Below are positions 12,630-27,300 of a stretch of 64,000 bases of DNA, piece by piece. The notes beneath the pieces were generated by a model. That model saw only the letters and a list, made by a program, of their open reading frames with translations, was not told the origin of the DNA and did not search any database. The stretch lies in the NCBI GenBank assembly GCA_964036315.1, contig OZ038495.1, positions 24,534,690 to 24,598,689 on the forward strand, written 5' to 3'. Position numbers and translations under genes: made by a program. This DNA is from Acanthosepion esculentum. Its lineage: Eukaryota > Mollusca > Cephalopoda > Sepiida > Sepiidae. Numbering within the stretch: the first letter of the stretch is position 1; each line of letters starts with the position of its first letter.

Positions 12630-15600
12630 TTGTATGTGTGTAGAACAAAGTAATATCATCGTACTTACAGACTGTCCAATATGTCTAGACTACTTTTTTT
12701 TAATATTTCCTTTTTTTTTTCTTTTTTCTTTTCTTGGGTACTCTGTTGAAAATCTTCTCGGAACATTTTCCACGTTGTGTTTCAACCCTGATTCACTTGC
12801 GCCCTTTCTTGTTGGAAGGAGCTGGTCACTGCGCACCAAATAACGTACATGTTGTATACTCCCTCTTTTCTGGAGAGGTCTTTTGGTTGACAGGGTCGAC
12901 TCTATAACGAAGCTGCATTCTTCTCTCTCGGCCGTTTTCTCCTGGTCGGGTGTGAAAATGTTTTTGGATTTGGAAGTAAAATGAGAAATTCAACAAAAGG
13001 GATATTGAAACTTATTTATTTTATTAACAGGTCCACGTGTAAAAATTTACTCATCGAAAAAACTTTCTAAATCTAACATTCCCACGTTCGGCTAAGCCAA
13101 TCAAAATCGATATCCCTATTTTGTCTACCAGCTGACCCCAAGGTCAGCCTCAGAAGCTCTGAGCCAAATACACTGCCACTAAAAAAAATATAGTCTGAAA
13201 CTATTATATAACACAATGAGCAATGACTAAATTTTCACAGTATTTTCAACATCCGTGGATAGAACAAAATCATTATCCTTTCAATTTTCTTCTTCATCTA
13301 TGATAAAACTATCGATAACTTATCACTCCATTTGGGTGATTCATGAGTAATTTGCGAATTTTGATAGTCTGGTGGGATAGTCGAGGAATTATTCATTTAA
13401 AATTTTTAAAACGCAGTGGAACACCAAATGCACATTTATACGTCAAGCAGCTGCAATAGGTCCATAAAAGTTTGGTTGAAAAGCACCCTACTCTCGTCAA
13501 TAGGAAAATGTTCTCTGTGATAACGCAAACCTATATACATAAAGAGCAACAAAGGAAAACATTTTAGAACTCATTTGACATATTTATACACTTTAGTCGC
13601 CATATTTTCCTGATTTTTTAGCAACCGATTATTAACTTTTTTGTCTATTTTTATAGCATGTCACCCCAAGCAAGGCGAGAGTGCCACTAGCACGCAAGGG
13701 GTTATAGGGAGTGAGAGCAAGAGTAAGGAAAGGATCAGAATCAAGGCATCAGATGATATCGATTGACATTACATTTGAATATTTGAAGATAGCTATCAGG
13801 GAAGCAAGTCAGAGCGGTTGCCACGAAAATATTTGTAGAAAAGACGGAGGGAAGCCGCATCACGTCTGTGAGAAAGTGACTACTTATTCGATCGCTGCAA
13901 AACATTGATAGTAAACACTTTCTTAAACGAAAACAGATTCAAAAGTTCGTCAAAAATATTTTCCCATGAAAACTTGCGGAATTTTACTCAAATGATATCG
14001 AAGACCTGTCTGATGAATGACAGCAAGTCATTGCAAATAACAATGTTGAATACAGAATTGAATAAAATGAAATTGTACTTTATTTTTATAAAAGTAAAGC
14101 TGAGAAAGACTGACGAAAATTATTTTTGACTAAACCTCGTATAAAAACATCAAGTCGTATCGAATTTTCTGAAAGTTTCTGTCTGGAAATCGATTAAAAT
14201 ACATTGAAGCAACATTGATTTGGTGTTACTTTAAAAATTAGATTATTATTTTGACCTACTTTTATTTTTTTATACATTTGCTGCAAAGTCCAAAGTAAGG
14301 ATCGGACTTTGAATGAACTTCGTAGCCATTAGTTCACAGTAAAACATTCAAATATTAAGCGACTGCAATATTAATGTTTTTATTTCATTCTTTGTAAACT
14401 TTTTTTTAAAATACAAAGCAGTGCAAGTTCGGAACTTTTGTTTAAATAACATGTCAACTAATGTCGAGATAATTTTGTAAACGTTAGACAGAATGTTCAT
14501 ATTACTACAGAATGTGCATATATTTGGTTTTGCGCTAAACTAGTCTTCACCCAACTGATATTTTATCTGCTAATTTTAAAAACTGTATTTATTAACAAAA
14601 TGAAAAATCAGAAATACTTATTTAACTTTTAAGAAAAACTCATGCTGTTTGTTTTGACTGTCTGCAAAATTAACTAGACTATTATATAAAAGTACATTTT
14701 TTAGGAATTTTATATGGTATCGTTTTTTCTAAAACCAGATGTGGCCCACCCATGACGCATTCAATTATTTCATATGGTACATTTGAGCCTAGGGACTGCC
14801 AATCACTTTACACATGACACGTGTACGCTACGATTTTGTACCTTATTTGTGCTAAATTTATTAGTAAGTTGAAAGACCATGGCATTTATGGACGAAGTTT
14901 TGAACTGGTTCAGTTTTTCTTATCAAATTGCGAAATGGTTTTGAATGGCGACCTTTCTAGATATTTTTGCATTAATGCAGATGTGCCCCAGGGCTCTATC
15001 ATTGGACTTGTTTCTAAATTTCATAAATAAACATCAGTTCTCAACTTGCTATCTATGCTGTTGGCACAACATATTTACAGTTGTCTTAATTGTAAATCTG
15101 ATCGGTTCGATAATGTGAAATTGGTAGTTCATCTCAAAAATGACCTACAATCTGTTTTTAACTAGTTCAAAACGAAAATGCTCCCTTAATCATATGAGAG
15201 AAGCTTTTACCTTCCATCATCATGGCTGATGCTGACCTCACGTCGAGTAACTCACTGCATCTTCTCGGACTAACGTTTTGCATTAAAATGAAGTAGAAAA
15301 AGTATATTGAATAAACTGCTAAGTCTGCAACTAGGAAAGTTGATTCACTGTATCGTGTTAGATTCTAGCAAGAAAAATTTTCTATCTTACATATTTATAA
15401 GTCTACCATTCGCCTCTGCTTTTAATATTGCTGCTACATCTAATCTAGTGCTCCTGTTATATATTTAGAGATTCTAGATAAATCCCAAAGAAGAATCTGG
15501 CATCTCGGCTTCAGTCACTTTCTTATTACCGTAATGTAGCTTCCCTGTGTCTTTTCAATAAATATTTCCATGTTAATTGTTCTGATGAACTTCCCTCTAT

Positions 15601-16380
15601 GGTATGTTATATATATATATAGACTTTATAAATTTAAGCGCAGTGCTAGATTGGCTGCAAGATCTCATCATTTTACAGTTGAAATGGCTAGATGTAACCG
15701 CAGGTTCTATGCTCAAAGTTTCTTTTATCGCATTTCTCGCTTGTGGAACTGTCTTCCGGCTCTTCCCAGTCAAATTTGATCTTCAAAAATTTAAATGCAA
15801 TGTCAATCGTTATCTTCTGTCTTTTTAATTTTTCTTCTTTTATTGTTCTCATTTCTTAATAGTATTTCTGTCATATTCTCTAATACTGAGTAACCCCCTT
15901 ACATATTAGTGACTTTATTGCCTTGATTGGAGTGAAATGATAAAAAAATTTTGCCGACTATTAGGGCACAGTTGACGTGACGATACATCTAAATACTTAA
16001 ACAGGGCGGTATTAGGGTACAATTGGCCTAACGAAAATTTCTAAACAAAGTTACCCCCTTAGATCGGAGGGATGAAAAAAGTCATTTCCCCTGCTTGAAG
16101 GCATAGAACATTCTGAATAGGGAGTTTGTCTATGGCACTAAGGTGAGCTGGACAGATCTTTGAGGCAAACAAGATTGCTCATAACCATTTTTGACCCTCA
16201 CCCGTCGATGTGCAGTTGAAATGCACTGAAACCAAGTTGCATCTTTGTAGTGAGTAAAATGGTTTTGTCTATATGATAAAATTATAATAAATAAATAATT
16301 ATCGCTCTACTATCTATATCGAGCTCTTATTTGAATTAACGCTGCGAACGTTGGAATTTATATATTACTTTCGTTCTCAT

Positions 16381-16426
<46 letters not shown>

Positions 16427-17074
16427 GAAGAGGTTATAGTAGTTCCAAGGAGAGAAAAGTGTGCATATTAAAAAGAAGAATGAAACCGCAAACGTTTTTA
16501 GCTGTAATGTGGATTTTTTAAAAAATATTATGCTTTTTTTCCATAATTTTGCTACACGCGTTTCCGGTCTCGCGACCTTCATCAGACAAAGTGTGGAGAT
16601 TTCCACATATTATTAAAAATAATTAATTTTTTTTCTTGTTTTTCAATGTTAAATATTCTCGATATGAGACATTCTCTTTTTTGTGTGTTAGTGACCCAAA
16701 TGTCTTCCTGAATTGGCAGTGAAAATTTCTTCGTGAAGGGTTATAAAACAATTAAGATTAGTCTGAGAAATGGCGAAGGAGTTATCGGCATTCTTATCCT
16801 TTAATGACCCCTGTGTGTTCTTAGGTCTATTTCCATTTTCTTGTGTTTTTGTCAGCATGCGTATGTCTATGTATATTCCCTCTCCATACATACACACTGT
16901 CTTATTACGAGGAATTAGTAAACGCATTTGTACACACACACACACACTTCCTATGCTGTGTAGTGTTCGCGTGTGTGCCCGTTGTTTCTGCCAATGTGTA
17001 GATATATATCAGCATGCGTATGTATACGCGCACTTCCTCTCTACATACATATACTGTCCTATTACAAGGAATCA

Positions 17075-17119
<45 letters not shown>

Positions 17120-18068
17120 AGGTAATAAATCCTTTGGTATATAATCCAAGTGAATCCTAGTAATATCAAATATTGAAAGTGATCCACAAAAACAGCTTAA
17201 TGTATTTATTATAATTGAGCATATAAATTACACAACAAAATCCAAAATTACATCATATGGGGGTATAGATATATTTAAACCAACGAGAAGCGCGTCAGTC
17301 TTATTCAACCCCGGTGTATAGACTGTTTTCGTGTCGGAATTAGAAATTTAACTTTGAAAGCAGTCGAAAAAATTGATGTTTAAAGTTAAAAATAGAAAAT
17401 TTATTTTATCTTAAAATTTTATTCTTCAGTATATTTTTTAAAATTATATTCTTACTCATAAATCATATTTAGATAATTTATAAATATATTTAAATTTAAA
17501 TTTATTAAATATATTCTTACTCATAAATCATATTTAGATAATTCATATTAAATTTATAATATAAATTATCTAAATATGATTTATTGTTAATCTTTTTAAT
17601 ATATCTCATTTTATATTTGTATTTTTTTTTGTATAATTTGTTATTTTTTTAAGTATGAACCTAACGTTTTTTATATATAATTAAATTTTTAGTTTATATA
17701 AAACTCCGTTTTCGGCTTTAATTTAGTTTCAATTTAACACCTCATTCTTCATATAACCCCAAGTTAATGTCATAAGGTTAATATCCTGTTTAACTTTATA
17801 AAACCTCTTCCTTTTAAGGCTAATACCTTCAATGCCCACCTTACCACCGACTCGGGCATTTTGTTTGATTGACACATCGAAATGGATAAATTGTGTATTC
17901 ATTTTTCCACTGCTGTCAAAGTTAAATTTTAAATTTCTAATTCCGCCACGAACACAGTCTATACACCGGGGTTGAATAAGACTGACGTACTTCGCCTTTG
18001 TTGAAATAGATCTATACCCCCATGTGAGGTAATTTTGGGTTTTGTTGTGTAATATATATATATATATA

Positions 18069-18118
<50 letters not shown>

Positions 18119-18333
18119 CATACATACATACATAAGTGAACATTGAAGTCAATACTTAGAGGGGATAGGCTGTTTCATGCTAGATGCAATCGGTGGCCTG
18201 ACGATTGCGGCTAGCATGAAACAGCCTGTCGAAGTGTTGACTTCAATGTTCACTTTTATATATACACACGCTCTATCTCTGATATTGAGCACTTTATCCC
18301 ATAAATATAGCACACCTTAGGACTATATTTCTT

Positions 18334-18381
<48 letters not shown>

Positions 18382-21300
18382 GAGAGGCACATTTATAAAA
18401 TATTGTACATCTATGCATGCATTTATCAAGAAGAATAGATATATATGCGCTGCTGTGTTAAATAACTACCTTTATATCTTCCATTATTTATGTATGCTGT
18501 CTTTTTCCTACCTAGATGTGCCATTCCTGGTTTGCAAAATGACACTTATGAAGTTCAAGACAAGAACCATGCCGAGCTTATCAGTCTCCACATTCCTCAA
18601 CACTTGCAAGATGGACAATTAAAATATAGTAGATGCTATCTCTATGGAAACGAAACACTGGAGGGTAATGAAACGCAACACAAATGTAATTCATGGGTTT
18701 ATGACAAATCAGTGTTTCAGACATCAATCACCAGCGATGTAAGTCAACTTTTAAATAATTGTTCACGCTCGATTCTCGAAAGATATTTTAGAAACTGTGT
18801 TTCTTCTTTAGTGCTACATGAAAATTTGTACTGCTTTTTTTTCGCATTATTTTCCTTCTGAAAGAAAGGAAAAGAAAACTGATCAATTATAATTCCATAT
18901 CCCATAACTCTAAGTTATTGCAGTCTTATATATTAAATTTTAAAAAATATTGTATACACACTTGGATAAGACAATAACATTCAGAGAACTATCACTCACT
19001 TAACTATTACAAATAGGTTGTCGCAAATATATAAACGTTGATAAACGGTTACAGTGAATTAGACCTCTTAGAATTAGATCTTAATGCACACCGGTTCTAA
19101 AGGACATTATTACAGCTTCCGTTTCTAAACTGTATCAAACATTGTATATTAACAATTATTCTGTAGGACTTCAATTACCTAAAAATAAAACCTAGAATGT
19201 AATACAAGAGGAGACGAAGACAAGTTTACGAACTCACACAAATAAAAAATACATTCCAATATCTTCTCTTCTCTAAGAATCCATGAATTCTGAACTTTTA
19301 AAAAATATGGTTGGTAATATATTGAAAAGGAAATATCTATTTCAGACATTTCAGTTAAGTTCTCATAGCAATCCTTCATTTCCTAACGGCAAAATGCTTT
19401 TATTACTTTCATTCTTATTAAATGAGTGATATAAGCTTATACTTCCACTATTGGTCTACTGCAAATGTAATACCTCCAACACCTGGGATACTTCTGGGTG
19501 GATACTGATTACAAATCAAACCTATGTGGAGCTCTGCACATTTTGCTGTGGACCGGGCCCATGTCTACCTATTTACGTTAGTATAAACTGAACCTCGTCT
19601 TCCATTCGTCTCTAGACTTTACCTTCTTACTCTGGTGTAAACCGGACTTTTGTCTATTTCTCTTGATTTTGTTGTGAACCGGGATCATGTCTACCTATTT
19701 ACACTAGTATAAACTGGACTCGTGTGTACCATTTAACTAAATGTAAACCAGAAGCATGTCTACATTTTTTACTTTAGTGTAAACCGGGCCTCTGTTTAAT
19801 TGTTTACTAACGTCTAAACCGAACTTACCTTCGACAAAAATAGCCAAACAAGTATTGACATAATAAATTAACCAAGATAATTTAACCAAAGCTGAAAATA
19901 AATATTATGCGCATATATTTATCTGAATAGTCATTTCCTTCTATGTTTTTTATAATTAACTAAACAAATTATTTTATTTTATTACCTAAATAATCACAAT
20001 AATCATTTCCTTTTATTTATATAATTGCCTAAATAAATTATTTTATATAATTACCCAGATGACCATAATAGTTATTTCTTTCCATTTTCTACAATTACCT
20101 AAAGAACCACGATATTTATTTATTTATATTTATTATAATTACCTGTAGAGCTTACTTTATATAATTACCTCAATAACAACAATAGTATTTTCCTTCTATT
20201 TTTTTTAGAATGACCTAAATAATTTATTTATCTAATTTTCTACAGGAACATAATAGTTACTGCTTTCTATTTTTATATAATTACCTATATCATCACAATA
20301 ATCATTTCCTTCGATTTTTGTAATTACTGAAGTAAATTATATTATATAATTACCACAATAGTCATTTTACTTCTGTTTTTATAAATTAATTAATTTATTT
20401 TATATAATTTTTTATATAATCACAGTAGTCATTTCCTTTTATTTTTTATAATTACCGAAATGAATTATTTTGTATATTACCTAAATAACCACAATAGTTA
20501 TTTTCTTCAACTTTTTATAATTACCTAAATAATTTTTTATATAATTACCTAAATAACCACAATAGTTATTTTCTTCAACTTTTTATAATTACCTAAATAA
20601 TTTTTTATATAATTACCTAAATAACCACAATAGTTATTTTCTTCAACTTTTTATAATTACCTAAATAATTTTTTATATAATTACCTAAATAACCACAATA
20701 GTTATTTTCTTCAACTTTTTATAATTACCTAAATAATTTTTTATATAATTACCTAAATAACCACAATAGTTATTTTCTTCAACTTTTTATAATTACCTAA
20801 ATAATTTTTTATATAATTACCTAAATAACCACAATAGTATTTTCCCTCATTTTTTTTACTCATGATACATTTCATATTGTAATTAATATGATTCCATTAT
20901 CTGTTTTTTATTTCATTTTAAATTTCCGTTTAATGCGTAACCATTATCTATTATAAAAGTTATATATAATGGGTAAACTTATTTGATCAGAAATCCGTTG
21001 TATTTTTTTAAATAAATAGTGTATAAAGACAAACAACCGAGTTTTTTTTTACCTCTCACTCCCACATTTCAACAGCCTATTTTTTTATTGTTTTTCTTTA
21101 ATCTTCTTACTCCTTACATTCCCAACTTCAAACTTTCTTTTCCCTTTATCCCACCATTTTTTTTTACTCCAGTTCTCTCATCATGTGGAAAAATAACAGA
21201 TAATCAGTTCATAGTGTATGTGTGTGACATATATTTTCCTCGAGCGTCGAGATATTTCGCGGCTCATGAACATAAATACCTTGGTTGAGTGCATAGATTC

Positions 21301-24300
21301 TTTGATTCTAGACAAATCATGTCATATCTTTTACTGTTGAGTTGCTAGTTATTATAACTTTAACATAATTATATTCTTCCAAAATCATCTTCTTTTCACC
21401 TGCAGTTGAAGTAAATCATAATCTAAAGCCGGCAAAGGAAGTTCGACAAAACTAGTTATTGTGCATCAATTCTTACAGCTGCAAATAGCCTACTTAACCT
21501 TCCCGAATCTAATCCAGAAAAAGTTAACCAAATTGGTCTGTGAAGTGATAATCAAAAAAGTCAATAAGATATGAACGCAGATTAGGTCGACCGCAGTTGA
21601 GATCATAAAGTCAATGTAAATTTCAGGAACTTTTCGAGGGACGTTTGCATACGGTTTTGAATTCCGAGTTGTCTTTCTCCTAGACTGTTTACCATCCACG
21701 ACTCGAGGGACCCATTTGCTCTGCTATTTGATCCATTTAACGTGAAGGGAAGGGATACCGAACAAAAATGGACTTGCTGCCATATCTTGTTGAAACACCG
21801 GTTCTCGTACGAACACCGAAGTTAAGCAAGGCCGAATCTGATCAGTACCTAGATGGGTGACCGCTTGTAAATGCCAGATGCTGTAAACGTGGATGTGCAG
21901 ACGATGTAAAGGATAACGGTTCAGAATTGGAAATTGAAGAGCGGAGTTCGACTTCCATTCGGGTTTGTTATGTTCATTTACGCGCAAATATTAATGAGAA
22001 AGGTATGAATCACTGCAGTTATGGGTTACTTAGGACGTGTGCAGAAAAATCATTATTATCCTACAAAATTCTTACAATCTAAAAAAAAAAATGTTTCCTG
22101 GTTTTAAATAACCTGCAAAGGGTAGGTAAGCAGTAAAAATATCAACCATTAAATCATGAACAAAAATGAACCCCGAAAAGGCATTTATTAAAATTTTAAA
22201 ATAAGAATAAAAATACGTCGGGGAATGTTGTGTGGTAAATATGTTTACGAGCATCAGAAGATATAAATGTCAAGTTTTAATTAGGTGGAAGTTAAATTTC
22301 TTAGAAGATGAGTTGTCAGGTCGTAATTTAGTACATTTAACCAGAAGAGTGATGGGCTCCATCATTACCTTAGGCACATTACTGCTACTGTGGCTGCAGT
22401 ATATGGGATACCCTATGATTCAAAAGGTTTCCGAGATACGTGACAGGATTTATCTACACAAAAATGAAAATACGTGACAGATTGTCGGAAGGTGACTAAA
22501 AATTCCTAAATAAAACCCGTTGGGGATTGTCAGATGTAAAATAGCAGAAGCAATACTGTTAAAGGTCGTTGTCAAGCAGTAATAAAATATTTTAATATCT
22601 TTCAGGCGTTGTCGGGAGGCAAACAATGTACAGTAACTGTTTGTTAGTATTTTAGTAATTATTTTCTTAAAATTTGGTGCGTGATAATGTACTAGGTACT
22701 GTCATGTGGCTTTTAGGTAGCACAGAATCAGAATGTCAATCGAAAATTAGTTGCACAAGATTCACAGTGCTAGAAATGTTATCTGAACGCGTAACGTTAT
22801 AAAAAGGTCTGGGTGTGTAAGTATGGCTGTAGAGTTTTACAGGGAACTAAATACATTCAGTCGAGATAAAATGCTTGAGAATATGTCAGGTGGTATTTAG
22901 ATACACCAGAATCAGGAATCATAAAAGCAGGTCAAGTTTTGTAACGCGTTAATAAAGTAGAAGGAAAAACTTCAATGATGATACGTATATGTTGCAGAAA
23001 TCTTTTACGACGAAAGAGGAAAACACAATAGACATAAATATTGAAGCAGTCGAAATATTAAAAGACTGGACATGGTCAAACAAGAATAAAAAAGATAGAG
23101 AAGATGGAAGAGAGATACTATAATTCTTAGATGATTTTGACATAGATAAAATGACAGAACTTCTCCAAGACATTGGTTATAATGGCTCGCCACAATTTCC
23201 AGTCCTTTGTAGTTCTTAGTAATTTTTTCTTTTTGCTATCTGTCCTAAAATTTGTTCTGTCATAAGCTCGTTAGGTGGGTTATGTACAGTTTTCCTTTGT
23301 CTGTCTTGTTTTCAAAATGTGTTTCAACTTTTCCTATCACTCTTTCCTCGTTATGTGTCCTAGAAATGTCAACTGTCTCTTTTCTATGTTAAGTATGTAT
23401 CTATTTCGTTGCTCACATGTTCAGTCAATGGTATTCCTAGAAACCTTCTGTGGCATTTCTACGGAACAAATTATGCGAGTTTCATCGGTCAATCAGCTTT
23501 GTAAGTCACATAACATCTTATCATTCGGATTCTCTTGAATAGAGCGCGTAATATAAATAGATTGGAAATACGACAGTGTCGTTTCGTTAAAGACACTGGA
23601 ACAAAGAATATAATATTTATGATGAGAATGATAGAGCGATCTATTCAAATGCAGGATATATTAGGTTGGTGCAAAAATAATGTCGTTTTTTGACGTTCAA
23701 CTTCATGTGAGAAAACGACATTATTTTTGCACCAACCTAATAGATTTCACAGACTACGCAAAAGCATTTGACCCGCATATCTATTTGGACCGTTATAAAA
23801 AAACTGATATATTTCGGAAAGATATCAGAATAATCCAGGCTATATACTCTGAGCAAACCGTCGGCATACAGTTATAAAGTGAATTATGTACACAAAAATA
23901 GAAAATGGTGTAAGTCAGAGGAATTATTTAACCTTGATATTGGGGTGATCCTAAGTCTTACTAGGATTTATTAGTGGTAAGCCCTATCTTAACAATATAC
24001 GCAGATGATATCGTTGTGATAGCAGACAGAGAAAAGGAGGAGAAACTCTTAGAAAAAATACCGAAGAACAGCTGGAAAAATGACTATCAATTGTAACAAC
24101 GTCGAAAGTATATCTGTCAGCAAGCGGAACAGTCCTAGACACGAACTACGGAATGGAGATGTTCAAATCAAGCAAATACTGAAATATAAATATCTGAGCA
24201 GTGTTTTGACAGAGGACGGAATATATGACACCGAAATCCAAAAGCGCATTGAAAGAAGCGAAAGATACATTCCAACGACTAAAAGTATTACGAAACATGG

Positions 24301-27300
24301 AAATTACGTTAGAAACAGAGAAAAGATTTCTGAACTGCTATGCAATATCATTCCTTCTTCTACAAGACAGTGATTGATGGGCAATTTTCTCACAAAAAAT
24401 AAGGTAACTCCAAGCCACAGAGATGTGGTCCTACAGAAGAATACTGAGAATACCATGGGTGGAGCACACGTGGGAACGAAGAAGTTTTAAATGGAAACAA
24501 AAATACATTTAGAAAGAGCCACTTGTAATTACTAGGACATATAATAGAGAAAGGAGGCTGAGCAAATTTGACGCTCAAAGAACGTAAGAGGGATAAGGGA
24601 AAACTGGGTGTAACTTAACTAACAAGGCATTGGTGTTCAGTGTATATTGTTAAGGGAGAGAAGAATATTAGAACAATTGCAAAGCTTTGTTAAAGGTCAT
24701 GACAGACAAAACATTGTAATTAATTAGAAATTATACCCAAAGTTAAATTTAAAAGATTTAGTGAAGCCAGTTTGACTAATATATTATCGAACGGTGTTAT
24801 TGGCCGTAAACAAGAATTTTGACCGAGAATAAAGCGTTGTTAGCGGTCTGAATTGAAAAAGAAATAAGAAATTATAATGCAGTCGGACGAGGTTAACAGA
24901 TGTAATTATTTAGAACTTAGAAATCTAGTTATATTTGCTGAAGTCAGTTAGCGTAATAACTGGTGGACGTTGTCGTGCGTTTTTTTTTTGTTTTTTTTTC
25001 CGAATACATAAACGTTTGATTGAATGGAAGGAAATGCCAGTGGTCATACCAAAGGATGCATAATGCAGTTAACCGATGTTAATCATTGTAAATTAGATAG
25101 ACATTAGAATAATTGTTCAAAATTGAATAAGTTTAACCGAAGTCATTTGTATCGGGTTTGGGGCAACTGTTTACATTTCTTAGGAGTCGCACAAGATAAA
25201 ACAAATGAAAAGACGCAATGCAGTTACATGACGTTAATCATTGTAAATTAGATAAATCTTATACCAAATATTTAAAATGTAATTAGATTAATTAAAGTCA
25301 TTTTTCCTAATAGAGAGCCTGGCGTTGTAGGCAGTGGTTGTTATTTACAGACAAAAGATTATTGGATCACGGTTTTATTAGGTGTTATACTAGATAAACC
25401 AAATGCAAAAGCTTAATCTAGTAATGCTAATCATTGTAAAATAGGTAGATATTATCACATTAAACGTTATTTTTTAGTGGATACTCATATTTGAGTAACA
25501 TTCAGGCCGGTAGACAAAAATAAATAAATATACTCTTTAATAAATAAATGGAGTCTCTACTCAAGTATTTTGAATTATTGAAAATTAACTAAAGTTTACG
25601 GAAGGTAGTGTGACAGTAGACTGCTGCGCGTTGTCGGACGGTATTTAGCGTTCACTGTAGAAAATATTTGGGATGGGCCTTGATTTCTTAGGGTTTAGAC
25701 AAGAAAACCAAATAATTTTATCTAATTATATTAGATGATGTTAATCTTAGTAAATTACATTGTACAGATTCTTCAAATTAAACAAGATTTACTGAAGGAA
25801 AAGTGATTAATCGCGTGTGGTCGGCTGTGTTTAGTATTGGCTGATTGAAAGTATTAGGGAAGCGCCTTGATTTCTTAGAGATTTAACAAACCCCCTCAAA
25901 AAAACAAAAAAAAACAAATTCTACCAAAATACTAGGATGATATTAGTCTTACTAAATTACATTGAAAATTTACAAAATTCTTAAAATTAGACAAGATTTA
26001 CCGAAGTTAGTTAAACTAATATACATTGTCAGGCGGGGTTTGGTGTTAGCTGATAGAAAATATTTGAGAAGTGCTTTGATTTCTGAGGATTTACAACAGA
26101 AAACGAAATAATTTCGACTAATTCTATTAGAAGATGTTAAGCTTATAAAATACATTGAACTTTTACCAAATTCTTAAAATTAAATAAGATTTACTGTAGT
26201 GAGTGCAACTAATACACAGACGCCCGTCGTCGATTTTTTAGGGTATTCTGTAGAAAATATTTGTGTAGGGTACTTATTTTTTAGGTTTTACACCTGAAAA
26301 CAAAATAATTTGGAATAATTCTTGAAGATGATGTTGATCTTACTAAATTGCATTGAGCATTTATCAAATTCTTAAAATGAGAGTAACTGAAGTCAGTGCG
26401 ACTAACACACACCCGCTCATTGGCGGGGGTGTTTACTTTTCGCGGTAGAAAATTTTGGGGAACAGCTGTAAGATGATGTTAATTTTATTAATTTCCAGGA
26501 AGCTTTAATAAAAATTTTAAATTAAATAAGATTTACTGAAGAGAGTGAGACACACAGTCGCGCGTTGTCGGGCAGCGTTTAGTGTTCACTGCAGAATATA
26601 TTTGAGAATGGCACTAATTTCTTACTGTTTACTACAGAAAACCAAATAATTTCGATTACTTCTTTAAGATGGTGTTAATCTAATTATATTACATTGAAAT
26701 TTTACCAAATTCTTTCAAAATGAAATAAGCTTTACAGAAATGCGACTAGTAGACATTCACAAGTTGTCGCGTGGTGTTTAGTGTTCGCTGAGAAAATATT
26801 TCGGATGAGCACTGATTTAAAAGGACATACACTAGAAAACCATATAATATCGACTAATTCTGTTAGATGATGTTAATCTTACTAAATTTCATTGAAATTT
26901 ACTAAATTGTTAAAATTAAATAAGTTTTGAATGACAGTGCGACTAATACACAGTCGTACGTTGTGAAGCGAGTTGCGAATTTTGAATGAAATCGGATGAT
27001 GTTTATCTTTGTAGACACAGTATATTTCAGAACCATGGTAAACCTTATTAATAAATGTTTAAAATTTGATTCGATTACCTGCTATATTGTTGGTTTTAAG
27101 TGCCAGTGTTTTCTCTCCACAGCCATGAATATTTGAAGGATTCCAAGCCTTTTTTCCCCTCGCATGCCCTATAAAACGAATGAAAAAATAAATAGTGGAG
27201 TCTGGTTTGGTTGTATCGTGGTAATTAAATAGATTTACTGAAGCCAGTTTTATTATAGATTACCAGGCATTACCGGGTAGTATTATTTTCTGCGTTCTTT

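Larger units (their letters stand above)
15946..17226. other. Intron 1 sequence with microsatellites
   Basis: No gene. It contains TA arrays at 16383-16422 and 17076-17116, a short CA run near 16934-16948, two similar blocks about 150 bp apart (around 16850-16915 and 17010-17075), and a hammerhead-like segment at 16548-16590. Confidence 0.6.
22975..24600 (+). mobile_element. Decayed LINE reverse transcriptase, multiply interrupted
   Basis: Plus-strand pieces in order: [17 protein letters not shown] (about 23120-23180); [20 protein letters not shown] (23570-23640); [10 protein letters not shown] (from 23743), the RT A-motif; [20 protein letters not shown] (23997-24060), the catalytic YADD; an [20 protein letters not shown] region; [16 protein letters not shown] (24423-24470); and LGHIIEKGG near 24536. 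Stops and frameshifts break it. An inverted tail fragment (23190-23535) and a mariner MITE (23661-23740) interrupt it. Confidence 0.85.

Noticed and set aside
18739..18861. Extension of exon 2 reading frame
   Set aside because: The family sequence ends at TSD and continues with MNLVCDR in exon 3; the extension is intronic.
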